Both the position numbers and the translations under genes were made by a program. From the NCBI RefSeq assembly GCF_014203705.1, contig NZ_JACHJR010000001.1, positions 7,688,001 through 7,752,000 of the forward strand: 64,000 nucleotides of DNA, read 5' to 3'. The notes beneath the pieces are model-generated. The model was given only the letters and a program-made list of their open reading frames with translations. It ran no database searches and had not been told where the DNA came from. Below are positions 8,035-18,900 of the stretch, one piece after another (the first letter of the stretch is position 1; the number at the start of each line of letters is the position of its first letter). The DNA is from Kitasatospora gansuensis (lineage in GTDB: Bacteria > Actinomycetota > Actinomycetes > Streptomycetales > Streptomycetaceae).

Positions 8035-9068
8035 GCCCGCACCGCCTTCGGCCGCCGGACGAAGTACAGGAAGACCGGCCCGCCGAGCACCGCCGTGACG
8101 ATGCCCACCTGGAGCTCGCCGGGCCGGCCCAGCACCCGGCCGAGCACGTCCGCGCCGAGCATCAGCACGGGGGCCAGCACCGCGCAGTACGGCAGCAGCC
8201 AGCGCAGGTCGGGCCCGGTGAGGGTGCGGACCAGGTGCGGGACCAGCAGGCCGACGAAGACGATCGGTCCGCACGCGGCGGTGGCCGCCCCGCAGAGCAG
8301 GCCGACCGCGACCAGTGCGCCGGTCCGGACCCGGCCGGGCCTGGCGCCCAGCGCGGTGGCCGAATCCTCGCCCAGCGCAAGGGCGTTGAGAGGCTGGGCG
8401 AGCGCCAGCGCGAGCAGCGAGCCGGCCAGGACGAACGGCAGCAGCTTGACCACGGTGCCCGGCTGCGCGGAGGCGAGCGAGCCGACGGTCCAGAACCGCA
8501 TCCGCTCCAGGGAGGCCGCGCTGAGCAGCATCACCGCGCTGACGTACGAGTAGAGCGTGGCGTTCAGCGCGGCTCCGGCCAGGGCCAGCCGGGCGGGGGT
8601 GGCGCCGCGGCCGCCGCCGACCGCGTACACCGCGGCCGAGACCAGGGCGGCGCCGAGCAGGGCGAACCAGATGTAGCCGGTGAAGCTCGTGACGCCGAGG
8701 AAGGTGATCGCTGTGGCGACGGCCGCCGAGGCGCCCGCGTTGATACCGAGCAGGCCGGGGTCGGCCAGCGGATTGCGGGTCAGGGCCTGCATCACGCCGC
8801 CCGCGAGGCCGAGGGCGCAGCCGACCAGCAGTCCGAGCAGGGTGCGGGGGAGGCGCATCTCGTGCACGACGGTCCAGCCGGTCGAACCCTCGTCCCAGAG
8901 CCCGTGCCAGACCTGGGGCAGCGTCAGCTGGCGGGCGCCGACGGCGAGGCTGAGCGCGCAGACGGCGAGCAGCAGCAGGAGGCAGGTGAACAGTCCGGCG
9001 GCCCGGCGGGCCTGACGCCCCGGCAGGCGGAGCGGGCCCGCCACCGAGGGGGGAGCTTTGGAGGACAC
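8031..9068 (-). CDS. Ferric-siderophore ABC transporter permease 1 (FecCD family)
   Basis: A 345-residue FecCD permease starting at a GTG (9068). Diagnostic stretches are EMRLPRTLLGLLVGCALGLAG, MQALTRNPLADPGLLGI and LLVPHLVRTL (coupling helix to the ATPase). About ten hydrophobic segments are visible. It is the first gene of the leftward operon, and the iron box lies 56 bases upstream of the start, so it should be repressed by iron-loaded IdeR/DmdR. GGAAG about nine bases ahead is a modest ribosome binding site. The partner receptor is encoded divergently at 9237. Confidence 0.9.
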   Translation of the reverse strand: MSSKAPPSVAGPLRLPGRQARRAAGLFTCLLLLLAVCALSLAVGARQLTLPQVWHGLWDEGSTGWTVVHEMRLPRTLLGLLVGCALGLAGGVMQALTRNPLADPGLLGINAGASAAVATAITFLGVTSFTGYIWFALLGAALVSAAVYAVGGGRGATPARLALAGAALNATLYSYVSAVMLLSAASLERMRFWTVGSLASAQPGTVVKLLPFVLAGSLLALALAQPLNALALGEDSATALGARPGRVRTGALVAVGLLCGAATAACGPIVFVGLLVPHLVRTLTGPDLRWLLPYCAVLAPVLMLGADVLGRVLGRPGELQVGIVTAVLGGPVFLYFVRRPKAVRA

Positions 9069-9123
9069 GTGGCGCGACTTCCGGTGCGACCCGGGGCGAG
9101 AGCCCGAGCTGATGGGCAGTAAC

Positions 9124-9142
9124 GAAGGTTAGGCTAACCTAA
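9124..9142. promoter_or_regulatory. Iron box (IdeR/DmdR-type operator)
   Basis: The 19 bases match the actinobacterial iron-box palindrome (TTAGGTTAGGCTAACCTAA) at 17 positions; only the first two bases differ. It lies between the divergent permease and receptor genes, so one iron-bound DtxR-family dimer pair could repress both arms of the locus. The match is read directly; the regulator is not in the window. Confidence 0.9.
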
Positions 9143-9236
9143 TATTCGACGGGCCGGTTCCGACGGTCCCGGCCGTCCGGCATGCCTGTCCACCGGCGTG
9201 CCCGCACCCCTTGCCCAGACGAGAGAAGCCACCGCC

Positions 9237-10271
9237 ATGCCTCACGCCGGTCCCGCCCAGTTCACCCGCCGCGGTCTGCTCGCCGCCACCGGCGCCGTCG
9301 GAGCCGGGGCCCTGATCGCCGCCTGCGGCAGCGCGGGCTCGTCCGGGTCGGACGCCACCGGCGCGGCGGCGGGCGGCCCGTGGTCGTTCACCGACGACCG
9401 GAAGAAGGAGGTCACCGCGAAGAGCCGGCCGCAGCGGATCGTCGCCTTCACCGGCACCGCCGCCGCGCTGCACGACTTCGGCCTGCACGACCAGCTGGTC
9501 GGCGTCTTCGGCGAGACCAAGGGCGCGGACGGGAAGCCCGACCCGCAGGCGGGCGACCTGGACCTGGCCAAGGTGCAGATCGTCGGCAACGCCTGGGGCG
9601 AGTTCGGCATCGAGAAGTACGCCGCGCTCCGCCCGGACCTGCTGGTCACCCACATGTACGACCCGGACGCCTACTGGTACGTCCCGGACGAGAGCAAGGA
9701 CAAGATCCTCGCGCTCGCCCCCGTGGTCACGATCACCACCGGCCGGGTCCCGCTGACCGAGCCGATCCGCCGCTACGCCGAGCTGGCCGCCTCGCTCGGC
9801 GCCGACCTGAAGGCCAAGCAGGTGGTCGACGCCAAGGCCAGGTTCGAGGCCGCCGCCGAGACGCTGCGGCAGGCTGCCAAGGCGAGCGGCGGGCTGCGGG
9901 TGCTCGCCTGCTCCGGCGCGGCCGACCTGTTCTACGCCTCCAACCCCGGGGTCAGCACCGACCTGATGTACTTCCGCGACCTGGGCGTCGACATCGTCGT
10001 CCCGGACAAGCTCGACCAGGGCGGCTACTTCGAGAGCCTGAGCTGGGAGAACGCGGGCAAGTACCGGGCCGACCTGCTGCTGCTCGACCAGCGCAGCACC
10101 GCCCTGCAGCCCAAGGACCTGGCGGGCAAGCCGGGTTGGGCCCAGCTGCCCGCCGTGCAGGCCAACCAGATCACCCCCTGGGACGCGGTGCCCCGGTTCT
10201 CCTGGGCGGGCGCCGCGCCGCTGCTGGAGAACCTCGCCAAGGCCATCCAGGGCGCCCGCAAGCTCGGCTGA
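9237..10271 (+). CDS. Siderophore-binding lipoprotein of the ABC importer
   Basis: A 344-residue substrate-binding protein of the FepB/FhuD class. The N-terminus combines twin arginines (TRRGLLAAT) with a lipobox LIAAC, so it is probably exported by Tat and lipid-anchored outside the membrane, as common in streptomycetes. The body shows RIVAFTGTAAALHDFG and LLVTHMYDP typical of class III binding proteins. The ATG at 9237 follows GAGAGAAG. An iron box lies 95 bases upstream. It would deliver a ferric siderophore to the two divergently encoded permeases; the siderophore type cannot be told. Confidence 0.9.
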   Translation: MPHAGPAQFTRRGLLAATGAVGAGALIAACGSAGSSGSDATGAAAGGPWSFTDDRKKEVTAKSRPQRIVAFTGTAAALHDFGLHDQLVGVFGETKGADGKPDPQAGDLDLAKVQIVGNAWGEFGIEKYAALRPDLLVTHMYDPDAYWYVPDESKDKILALAPVVTITTGRVPLTEPIRRYAELAASLGADLKAKQVVDAKARFEAAAETLRQAAKASGGLRVLACSGAADLFYASNPGVSTDLMYFRDLGVDIVVPDKLDQGGYFESLSWENAGKYRADLLLLDQRSTALQPKDLAGKPGWAQLPAVQANQITPWDAVPRFSWAGAAPLLENLAKAIQGARKLG

Positions 10272-10297
10272 CCACCCATCACCCCAGGAGTCCTCGG

Positions 10298-11119
<822 letters not shown>

Positions 11120-11126
11120 CGGCCGG

Positions 11127-11573
11127 TCAGTGGTACTTCGTGCAGGTCAGCGCATCGCTGTTCTGCGGGCCGAGGCAGGCCTGGGCCTGGACGGTGCCGT
11201 CCACCATCAGCGTCCAGACGTACGTCTTGGCGCCGTCGGTGTTCCGGACGTACTTGGCGCCCTTCTTGTTGGTCACCAGCACCGCGCCGCCGTTCGGGGC
11301 GTTGACGCTGCGGGCCCAGTTGGCCTGGCAGGCGTTGCTGTGGAACAGCTCGACCTTGATGCTCCGGTCGGTCGCCAGCGGCACGCTCTCCACCAGCTTG
11401 CCGTCGGGCGCGCAGCCCGCCGTGACCGGGTCCTTGCCGTTGCAGGTGGCGGCCTTGCAGGAGGCGGCCAGGAGCGGCTGCGCGGGCTCGGCGAGGGCGG
11501 GGGCGGCGGCCGTGGTACCGAGCAGGACGGCCAGGGTGGCCCCGACCGTGGCCAGGATGCGTGGGGGTGTCAT
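11127..11573 (-). CDS. Secreted DUF2690 protein
   Basis: A 148-residue protein with a Sec-type signal peptide (about 28 residues, ending near APALAEPA). The mature part matches DUF2690: DPVTAGCAPDGKLV, VELFHSNACQANWARS and a later VLVTNKKG, with seven cysteines likely in disulfides. DUF2690 domains occur as secreted proteins or as the outer part of helix-turn-helix membrane proteins in streptomycetes; the molecular role is unknown. GGGAGACCCGC before the ATG at 11573 sets the start. The stop lies eight bases from the convergent siderophore reductase gene. Confidence 0.8.
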   Translation of the reverse strand: MTPPRILATVGATLAVLLGTTAAAPALAEPAQPLLAASCKAATCNGKDPVTAGCAPDGKLVESVPLATDRSIKVELFHSNACQANWARSVNAPNGGAVLVTNKKGAKYVRNTDGAKTYVWTLMVDGTVQAQACLGPQNSDALTCTKYH

Positions 11574-11700
11574 GCGGGTCTCCCGTTCCGGTGGCGAACC
11601 TTCGTGCTCGGAGTACCCGTTGGCGCGAACGCCCATGTGGGGTGTGACAGTGGTTCAGCAGTTCGGGTGACGGCCGGTGCCGTTCGAGGTCTGGGCAATG

Positions 11701-11712
11701 TGGTCCAGACCA
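11701..11712. promoter_or_regulatory. DasR-like (GntR/HutC family) operator
   Basis: TGGTCCAGACCA is a near-perfect inverted repeat with the core TGGTC-N2-GACCA, the core of the dre sites bound by DasR, the GlcNAc-responsive repressor (consensus ACTGGTCTAGACCACT). The outer bases match poorly. TAGGCT at 11715-11720 could be a -10 box, placing the site inside a promoter for the hydrolase at 11764. Other HutC-subfamily regulators use similar sites. Confidence 0.45.
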
Positions 11713-11763
11713 CCTAGGCTGAGTGGCCGTCAGGTTCGCGCACTGTGGCCCTTGGGGTGCTGG

Positions 11764-12945
11764 ATGGTCTCGCGTCGGTCGGTCCTGGTTCTCGGCGGGG
11801 TGGGCGCCGGCGCGCTCGCGCTGCCCGCCGTCGCGGCGGGCGCCGCGTACGCGGATGCGGGTGCGGATGCCCGGGCGATCGAGCTCCCGGCCCCGACCGG
11901 CCGCCGACCGGTCGGCACCGTCGACCTGCACCTGGTGGACCCGGACCGGGACGACCCGTTCGCGCCGGACCGCCGCCCCCGCGAGCTGATGGTGCAGCTC
12001 TGGTACCCCGCCCTCAGTGCCGCCGGACACCGCCGGGCCCGCTACGCCAGCGCCCTGGTCGCGGCCGATCTGGAGGCGGGGCTGCCCCTGACACCGGGCA
12101 CCGTGTCGGCGGTCCGGCCGCACGCCCGGATCGGCGCACCCGCCGTCCCCGGCGCGCTGCCGCTGCTCCTGCTCGGCCACGGCCGCCAGGGCGGGCGCGG
12201 CAACTGCACCGCGCTGGCCGAGGAGTTGGCCTCGTACGGCTACCTGGTGGCGGCGCCGGACCACACCTACGACGCCGCGCTGGTGGAGTTCCCCGACGGG
12301 CGGGTGGTGCGCGGCGTGCTGCCGGACGAGCCGCCCGACTGGGACGTCCAGGAGCGGCTGGAGATCGCTGCCCGGGTGGGCGACCTGCGGTTCCTCGCCA
12401 CCGTCCTGACCCACCGTCACGGCAGCTGGCCAGTCGGAGACCCTGGACGGATCGGGGTGCTCGGGCACTCGATGGGCGGGTCCGCCGCGGCCGAGGTGCT
12501 GCGGGTGGACCCGCGCTTCCGGGCCGCGCTCGGCCTGGACGCCGCGTTCTTCGGCTCGGCCGTCCCCGACCTCGGTCTGGACCGGCCCTACCTGCTGCTC
12601 ACCGCCCTGGAGGACCACGACACCTGGCGCCGCTGGCGGGACCACCAACGCGGCTGGGCCCGCCAGTTGCGCGCCCGGGGCAGCGGGCACCTGACGTACA
12701 CCGACCTGCCGCACTTCGCCGCCGAGGGCGGGCTGCCCGCCAGCTGGCCCGCGGACTGGTACGCCGAACTGCTCGGCACGATCGCCCCGGCCCGGTCGAC
12801 CGGGATCATCCGGACGTACACCCGGGCCTTCTTCGACCGCTTCCTGCTCGGCCGCCCGTCGCCGCTGCTGGACAGCGCCTCGCAGCGGTTCCCCGAGGTG
12901 GAGTTCCGCTGGAGCCACGACGGGCGGACGGCGCTCGGGGAGTAG
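11764..12945 (+). CDS. Tat-exported alpha/beta hydrolase (PAF-acetylhydrolase-like lipase)
   Basis: A 393-residue secreted hydrolase. The signal is twin-arginine (VSRRSVLVLGG, then an alanine-rich stretch to about residue 35). The nucleophile elbow is GHSMGG in the middle of the protein; LLLLGHGRQGG upstream supplies the oxyanion loop; a later DLPHF supplies a candidate histidine. The VDLHLVDPDRDDPF and LMVQLWYPA opening resembles platelet-activating-factor acetylhydrolase/chlorophyllase-type hydrolases. Likely cleaves esters outside the cell. No strong ribosome binding site; a DasR-like operator lies about 50 bases upstream. A 98-bp gap leads to the first giant gene. Confidence 0.75.
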   Translation: MVSRRSVLVLGGVGAGALALPAVAAGAAYADAGADARAIELPAPTGRRPVGTVDLHLVDPDRDDPFAPDRRPRELMVQLWYPALSAAGHRRARYASALVAADLEAGLPLTPGTVSAVRPHARIGAPAVPGALPLLLLGHGRQGGRGNCTALAEELASYGYLVAAPDHTYDAALVEFPDGRVVRGVLPDEPPDWDVQERLEIAARVGDLRFLATVLTHRHGSWPVGDPGRIGVLGHSMGGSAAAEVLRVDPRFRAALGLDAAFFGSAVPDLGLDRPYLLLTALEDHDTWRRWRDHQRGWARQLRARGSGHLTYTDLPHFAAEGGLPASWPADWYAELLGTIAPARSTGIIRTYTRAFFDRFLLGRPSPLLDSASQRFPEVEFRWSHDGRTALGE

Positions 12946-12950
12946 CGCCG

Positions 12951-12976
12951 CGCGCCGCCGCGCGCCGCCGCGCGCT
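12951..12976. repeat. Short GC tandem repeat
   Basis: The 10-bp unit CGCGCCGCCG occurs twice (12951-12970) with a partial third copy, directly after the hydrolase stop codon. It could be replication slippage or part of an imperfect stem; no function is implied. Confidence 0.5.
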
Positions 12977-13043
12977 GGGCTTCACTTCGAGCGCTGCCGT
13001 TCACCTGCTGGGTGGTCAGGAGTGCGTGCCGCAGAGTTTGGTC

Positions 13044-15974
13044 ATGGCACCGACGCACCGGATCGTCATCCGGCGAAGGCTGGACTTCCTCGCCCTGACC
13101 GTGAGCTGTTACGGGCTGCGGCTGCGTACCGACCCCGCACCGCCCGTGTTGGAGCGCACCGACCAACAGGCGCTGGTGGTACTGGAGTTCCCGCCGCAGG
13201 CGCTGCGCGAGCAGTCACTGCCGCCGTGGAACACCGGGCGGCCGGAGACCGCGTTGGCCGAGCCGAGCCGGCTGGTCTTCCGGGTGCCGGACGAGATCAA
13301 CGAGCTCGCCTACGACCTGCCGACCCTGCTCGGCGTGGTCGGCTTCGAACCGGTGCTGGTGCCCGCCGCCGTCGAGCCGGGCGCGGTGTTCCCGCCGCCG
13401 GGACCGGAGCTGCGCGAGCCCACGCCGACCGAGACCGCGCTGGAGCTGCCGCAGCGTCTGCTGCTGTCACCCAGCGACCACGAGGGCTGGTCGCACGCCA
13501 CCGGGCCGGTGGCGCACGACGGCCGGGTGGAGCTTTGGCACAGCCGGCTCGGCGTACGGGTGCGCACCGAGGACGGTTGGCGGATCGACGAGTACGGCGA
13601 CCGGCTGCCGACCGTACGCGCCGTCTGGGCCCGGGGCGACGAGCTGCCGGACTTCCTGGCCGACCGGAGCCGGTCGCTGGTGGAGCCGGGCCCACCCTCG
13701 CTCCGGCCCGAGTTCCTGCCCGGTGACCGGCAGGGCGCGCAGATCGTGCTGGCCACCGCCGACTGGCAGATGGAAGGGTTCCGCCCGGAGCCGTTCCAGG
13801 CCGAGCGTCTGATGCTCAGCGCGTACGGCGGCTGGTTGAGCGGGAAGGTGGTGGTCGACCCGCCGAAGCTCGGCCCGCTGGACCTGGAGCAGTGGACCCA
13901 CCGGGCCACCATGGGCCGGGACCAGTACGTCCGGATCGTCGAACGCGGCTACCTCTACCCGTGGGGCGTGCCCGCCGCGTTCGTGCAGGTCGCCGAGCGT
14001 CGGCCGGTGTCGGCGGACGGCATCCAGGCGGCCGCGCTGGTGCGGGAGGAGTTCGTGGTGGTGCGTCGGCCGCTCACCGACTACGCCGCGCTGCGCGGGC
14101 TGTCCGCGCGGTTCGATCACGGGTTCCCGTTCAGCCGGATCCGGGTGAGTACGCTGACCACGCCGCCGCTGCCACCCGGCGGGGCGGCGGTGACCGGGGT
14201 GCCCGGTGCGTTCCTGGTGACCTGTCCGGGCGGAGCGCCGTTCGAGTTCTCCGCGCTCGGCACCGACGCGCGCGGCCAGGAGGTGCCGCTCGGACTGCCC
14301 GCCGTGTTCGTCCGCAAGTCGGCCGCCGCCCAGCCCGGCAACTGCGCACCGCTCGCCGACTGGTGGAACGCGCAGACCGACCGGACCAGGGTGCGCGGCT
14401 TCGGCCGCCGGATCGCCTACACCCCGGACGCCGTCGGGGGGCCCGGCGGCTCGAGCCTGGAGACGCACTTCCTGTCCTTCGCCGTGGAACGGGACCTGCC
14501 CCCGGCCGACTTCGAACAGCTGTTGATCAGCGAGACCCCGCCGTGGCTGCCGGTCCTCAGCCAGGCCGTGGTCTCGCTGCCGTCCGCCCAGGGGCTCTCG
14601 TCGGCGCCGCTCGGCACCCCGATCATCGAACCGACCAAGGACTTCCTACGGCACGGCATCGAGGGTGTCCCGAACGGCATCTTCGCCCGACTGCCCGTCA
14701 AACTGCCGCTGGCCTTCGCCGGAGGGAGCGCGGGCGGGCTGGCGCTGCCCGACTTCGGCATCGACGGGCTCTCCCGCGAGCTCGGCCCGATCGGCAACCA
14801 GGCTGGTCTGAGCAGCGGCCGGTTCGACCCGAAGGCGCTCTTCCCGAGCAGCGCCCGGCTGCTCGGCGCGATCGGCCTGGCCGAGATCATCGCCGACGCG
14901 ACCGGTGCCGACGCGGCGCTGCGCAGCCTGGTACTGACCCGCCGTCAGCTGCCGGACGCGCTGGAGACCCGGTTCAGCTGGGCGCCCGGGCTGACCAAGG
15001 ACCGCCAGGGCGTGTTCGAGCCCGGCCCGGCCGCCACCTTCACCCTGGACGGGCTACTCCGCGCCCCGCTCGACGGCAGTCCGCCGAGCAGCCGGCTGGA
15101 CGGCCGGCTCACCGATGTCACGTTGCACTTCTTCGGCGGCGGCGCGGGGAAGTGCGTCTCCATCGCCTTCGAGGAGATCCGCTTCCACGCGGCCACCGGC
15201 GAGGCGCCCAGCCTGCACCCGGTGATCCGGGAGGTGACCTTCGGTGGCCCGCTCGCCTTCGTCGACGCGCTGCGGCAGTACCTGTCGTTCGGCGGCTCCG
15301 GCCCGTACGTCGAGCTGACGGCGAGTCGGATCACCGCCGGGGTGCTGGTCGCGCTGCCCTCGATCACGGTCGGCGTGTTCACCCTGAAGAACCTGACGCT
15401 CCGCACCGAGCTGCAGCTCTCGCTGACCGGCGAGCCGACCAGGCTCAGGTTCGCCGTCAGCGAGCGGGCCCGGCCGTTCCTGCTCACCGTCTCGCTGTTC
15501 GGCGGCGGCGGCTTCCTGGCCCTGGCGCTCACCACCGCCGGGCTCGAACTCATCGAAGGGTCACTGGAGTTCGGCGCCTCGGCGGCGATCGACCTCGGGG
15601 TGGCGAGCGGCGCCGTCTCGGTGCTGGCCGGCATCTACTTCGCGCTGACCAAGCTCCCGGCGCCCGCGACCGGCACCAGGACCGCGCTGGACGGCTTCCT
15701 GCGGCTGCACGGCGAGATGTCGGTGCTCGGGCTGATCAGCCTCTCGCTCGACTTCCACCTGGCCATCGAGTACCGCGACCACGGCGACGGCACCTACAAG
15801 GTCAGCGGCCGGGCGACGCTGCACGTCGAGGTCTCGGTCTTCATGTTCTCCACCTCGGTCGAGGTCACCTGCGAACGCAGGTTCGGCGGCACCGCGAACG
15901 ACCCCGGCTTCACCGACCAGATCGGTCCGGCCGACTGGGACGAGTACTGCGACGCCTTCGCCCCGCTCGTCTGA
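13044..15974 (+). CDS. Giant protein A of an uncharacterised two-gene cassette (976 aa)
   Basis: I do not recognise a functional family. The 976-residue protein has no signal peptide, no clear membrane helix and no ATPase or nuclease motif. The first 450 residues look like mixed beta domains. Residues about 560-640 hold a glycine-rich spacer (FAGGSAGGLALPDFGIDG). The last 300 residues are long alternating hydrophobic/polar strands (VGVFTLKNLTLRTEL, HGEMSVLGLISLSLDFHL, LHVEVSVFMFSTSVEVTCE), suggesting a large beta-sheet or open barrel, and it ends in an aromatic WDEYCDAFAPL tail. The ATG at 13044 has a weak ribosome binding site; a GTG at 13026 closely follows AGGAG and is an alternative. Protein B starts 21 bases after its stop, so both are co-transcribed. 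Confidence 0.6.
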   Translation: MAPTHRIVIRRRLDFLALTVSCYGLRLRTDPAPPVLERTDQQALVVLEFPPQALREQSLPPWNTGRPETALAEPSRLVFRVPDEINELAYDLPTLLGVVGFEPVLVPAAVEPGAVFPPPGPELREPTPTETALELPQRLLLSPSDHEGWSHATGPVAHDGRVELWHSRLGVRVRTEDGWRIDEYGDRLPTVRAVWARGDELPDFLADRSRSLVEPGPPSLRPEFLPGDRQGAQIVLATADWQMEGFRPEPFQAERLMLSAYGGWLSGKVVVDPPKLGPLDLEQWTHRATMGRDQYVRIVERGYLYPWGVPAAFVQVAERRPVSADGIQAAALVREEFVVVRRPLTDYAALRGLSARFDHGFPFSRIRVSTLTTPPLPPGGAAVTGVPGAFLVTCPGGAPFEFSALGTDARGQEVPLGLPAVFVRKSAAAQPGNCAPLADWWNAQTDRTRVRGFGRRIAYTPDAVGGPGGSSLETHFLSFAVERDLPPADFEQLLISETPPWLPVLSQAVVSLPSAQGLSSAPLGTPIIEPTKDFLRHGIEGVPNGIFARLPVKLPLAFAGGSAGGLALPDFGIDGLSRELGPIGNQAGLSSGRFDPKALFPSSARLLGAIGLAEIIADATGADAALRSLVLTRRQLPDALETRFSWAPGLTKDRQGVFEPGPAATFTLDGLLRAPLDGSPPSSRLDGRLTDVTLHFFGGGAGKCVSIAFEEIRFHAATGEAPSLHPVIREVTFGGPLAFVDALRQYLSFGGSGPYVELTASRITAGVLVALPSITVGVFTLKNLTLRTELQLSLTGEPTRLRFAVSERARPFLLTVSLFGGGGFLALALTTAGLELIEGSLEFGASAAIDLGVASGAVSVLAGIYFALTKLPAPATGTRTALDGFLRLHGEMSVLGLISLSLDFHLAIEYRDHGDGTYKVSGRATLHVEVSVFMFSTSVEVTCERRFGGTANDPGFTDQIGPADWDEYCDAFAPLV

Positions 15975-15995
15975 TCACCTCTTGGAGCAAAGCCC

Positions 15996-18900
15996 GTGCC
16001 CACCACGCAGAACCTGCTCTTCACCACCCTCCCGCAGGGCCGGGCCGACGGCCGGCTCCGGCTGTCGGTGTTCGTCTCACCCCGGCTCCGGCCGGACGGC
16101 GGCCGCGGCACCCTGGCCGACTTCCCCGACCTGGCCGACTGGCCGGCCACCGTCGCGGCGATGGACTGGCAGGTGGAACTCGACGGCGTGCCGCACCCCA
16201 CCACGGTCAGCACCCCCGCCGAGGCCGCACCGCAGTCCGGGCTCTGGCGGGGCCTGTTCCCCGCCGGCACCCCGGTGGCCGCCCACACCCCGGCCGACTA
16301 CGCCGACCGGCAGGTGAGCGGCTACTCCACAGCCGACGCGCTCGGCCAGGTACGGGCGATCTGGCAGGCCGCACTCGCCGCCGGGCCGACCGAACTGCCC
16401 GGCGACGAACAGCTGTTGCGCACCGTCGCCGCCGCCACCGGCGTCGACCTGGGCTGGCTCGACCTCGTGCTGGGGCAGATCGCCGACCGCCCGCAGCCAC
16501 CGGAGGGCGGCCCCGACCCCGCGCCGCCCGGCGACCTGGACGAGCTGCCCGACTTTCAGCCCGGCGACGGCGAGGGCCGGATCATCGAGGCCCGGGGCCA
16601 ACGCTACCCGCGCGAGGCGGCCTGGCTGCGCGAGCAGGCCGAGCGCGCCGCCGCCTGGCAGGACCACCTGGACGCCGTGGAGACACACCGTCAACTGGTC
16701 GCCCGGCTCCGCGGGACCACCGACCCCGGGCAGCTGGACCAGGGCGGCCTGCGCGGCCTGTACGCCGTCCGGGACCACCACCGGCCGGCCGTCCCCACCC
16801 CGCCGGAGGCTCCGCACGTCCCGGTCGTGCTGCCCGAGCAGGACCTGCACCGGCTGCTCGCGCTGCTCGGCGGCCACCCGGCCGTACTGCGTCGGCTCGG
16901 ACTGATCGTCGACCTCGAACTGGACGCCCCGGCCGGGCAGTCGGGCACCGTCCGGGCGGTGCCGCAGTGGACCCCGCAGCTGGCCGGGGCCGGTCCCGAC
17001 CACTGCCCGGTGACCAGGCTGGACCCGGCCGCCGACACGTTCACGGCCGCCACCGGCCCCGGTGACCTGATCGAGCGCGGTTTCCTGCGGCTGACCGAGC
17101 CGGACGGCTCCCCGCGCGCCACCCCGGTGGTGGCCGACCCGGACGGTGCGGCGCTGGCCACGGTGGGCGCCGTCGAGGGCCTGGTCCGGCGCACCCTGTG
17201 GCGGGACCCGGACGAGGGGCAGGGCCGGGACGGGCTGCCCGCGCTGCGCACGGCCGGCTTCTCGCTCGCCCTGGACCGCCGCGCCGCCCGGCTGACCGAT
17301 GCCTTCGGCCGTGCCCGCGACCTGGAGGCGGCCGGTCTCGGCGGGGCGGAACTGACGGCCGAGGACCTGACCCGCGGTTACCGGGTCGACGTACTCGACA
17401 CCACCACCGGCCGGGACGGCCCCTGGCGCAGTCTGACCTGGCGTCAGCGCCGCTACTCGGCCACCGGGGCGGCGGACTTCACGGTGCTGGAGGAGGGTTA
17501 CGTCCAGCCGGTCGCGACCGGGAACGGCGACGCGGGCAGTGACCCGGGCGGGCCGCTGCGGATCGGCGAGAGCCTGTTCCTGTGGCAGGGCTGGAACCTG
17601 GCGGTGCCCCGGCCCGGCACGCCGATCGACGCGAAGGACCGGGTCGGCGCGGCCGCCCCGGCGGACGGCACCGGGCCGCTCGCCCTGGCGCACGCCTCCC
17701 GGGTGGTGCCCGGCACCCTGCCGCCGCTGCGGTTCGGGCGGGCGTACCGGTTCCGGCTGCGCGCGGTGGACCTGGCCGGTGGCGGCCCGGCCCTGGCCGA
17801 CCCGCTGCCGGACGGTCTGCCCGCGGTCACCGAGGACCTCCGCTACACCCGCTACGACCCGGTCCGCCCACCGGAGTTGCTGGCCCGGGCGGCGCGCGGC
17901 CCGGGCGAGACGGTGGAGCGGCTGGTGCTGCGTTCCGACTACGAGCGGCAGCCCGTGCCCGCCGTGACGGACCGTCACGTGGTGCCGCCTCGTGCTGCCC
18001 AACTGCTGGCCGAGCAGCACGGGTTGCTGGACCGGGACGGACGGCCCGACCCGGCCGCGTACGCGCTGTTGGCCGAGCTGGAGGGCGGCAGCTACGCCGC
18101 TCTGCCGGAGGCCCGGCCCGACCCCGAGTTCCCGGACGTGGTGTACCTGGACGCCGACCGGCTGCCGATGGTCTACCTGCCCGACCCGCTGGCCAAGGCG
18201 GCCACCCTGCGTGGGCTGCCCGGGCGGCCGGGCACGCTGCGGATCTCGACGGCGCCGGCCGAGGGCGACTCCTGGCCCCGGCTGCGGCCGTTCCGGCTGG
18301 AGCTGCGCGAGGGCCCGAAGGGCGCGCGCTGGTACGCGCACGAGCGGCTGCTGGTGGTCTGGCTGCCCAAGGCCGCCCGGGCCGAGGTCGAGCTCTCCAG
18401 CGGTCTGGAGCGGGCCGACCTGGAGCTGCTCGGGGTGTGGCAGTGGGCCCGCGAAGCCGGGCTGGCCACCCCGGCGTTGACCAGGGCGGCGCTGCGCGGC
18501 CAGGTCTGGACCCTCACCCCGGTCCGTCGGCTGAGCCTGGTGCACGCGGTGCGGCGGCCGCTGCGGCAGCCCCGGTTCGCCCGGCTGGCGCCGGACCGCC
18601 GCGCGGGGGAGTCGTTCTGCCGACTCGTCGGCCGGCTGAACTTCTCGCGGATCTCCACCGGCCGGGTCGACCTGGTGGCCCGCTGGACCGAGCAGGTCGA
18701 CCCAGGCCAGGGCAACGTCCGGGCGGCGGCCGGTGGCCCGGAGCCGGTGGCCGACCCGTACACCCGCGAGTGCGAGACCACCCTGTCCGTGCCGCTGGAC
18801 CACGGGCCACAGCACGCCGGGCGGCTGGAGCTGGCCCCCGAGCAGGAGTTCGGCGACACCCGACACCGTCGGATCACCTACCACGCGGTCGCCACCACGG

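Noticed and set aside
13892..17065. A long plus-strand frame crossing from giant gene A into B.
   Set aside because: It is a shifted-frame shadow of both genes, with low-complexity Arg/Pro/Ala content.
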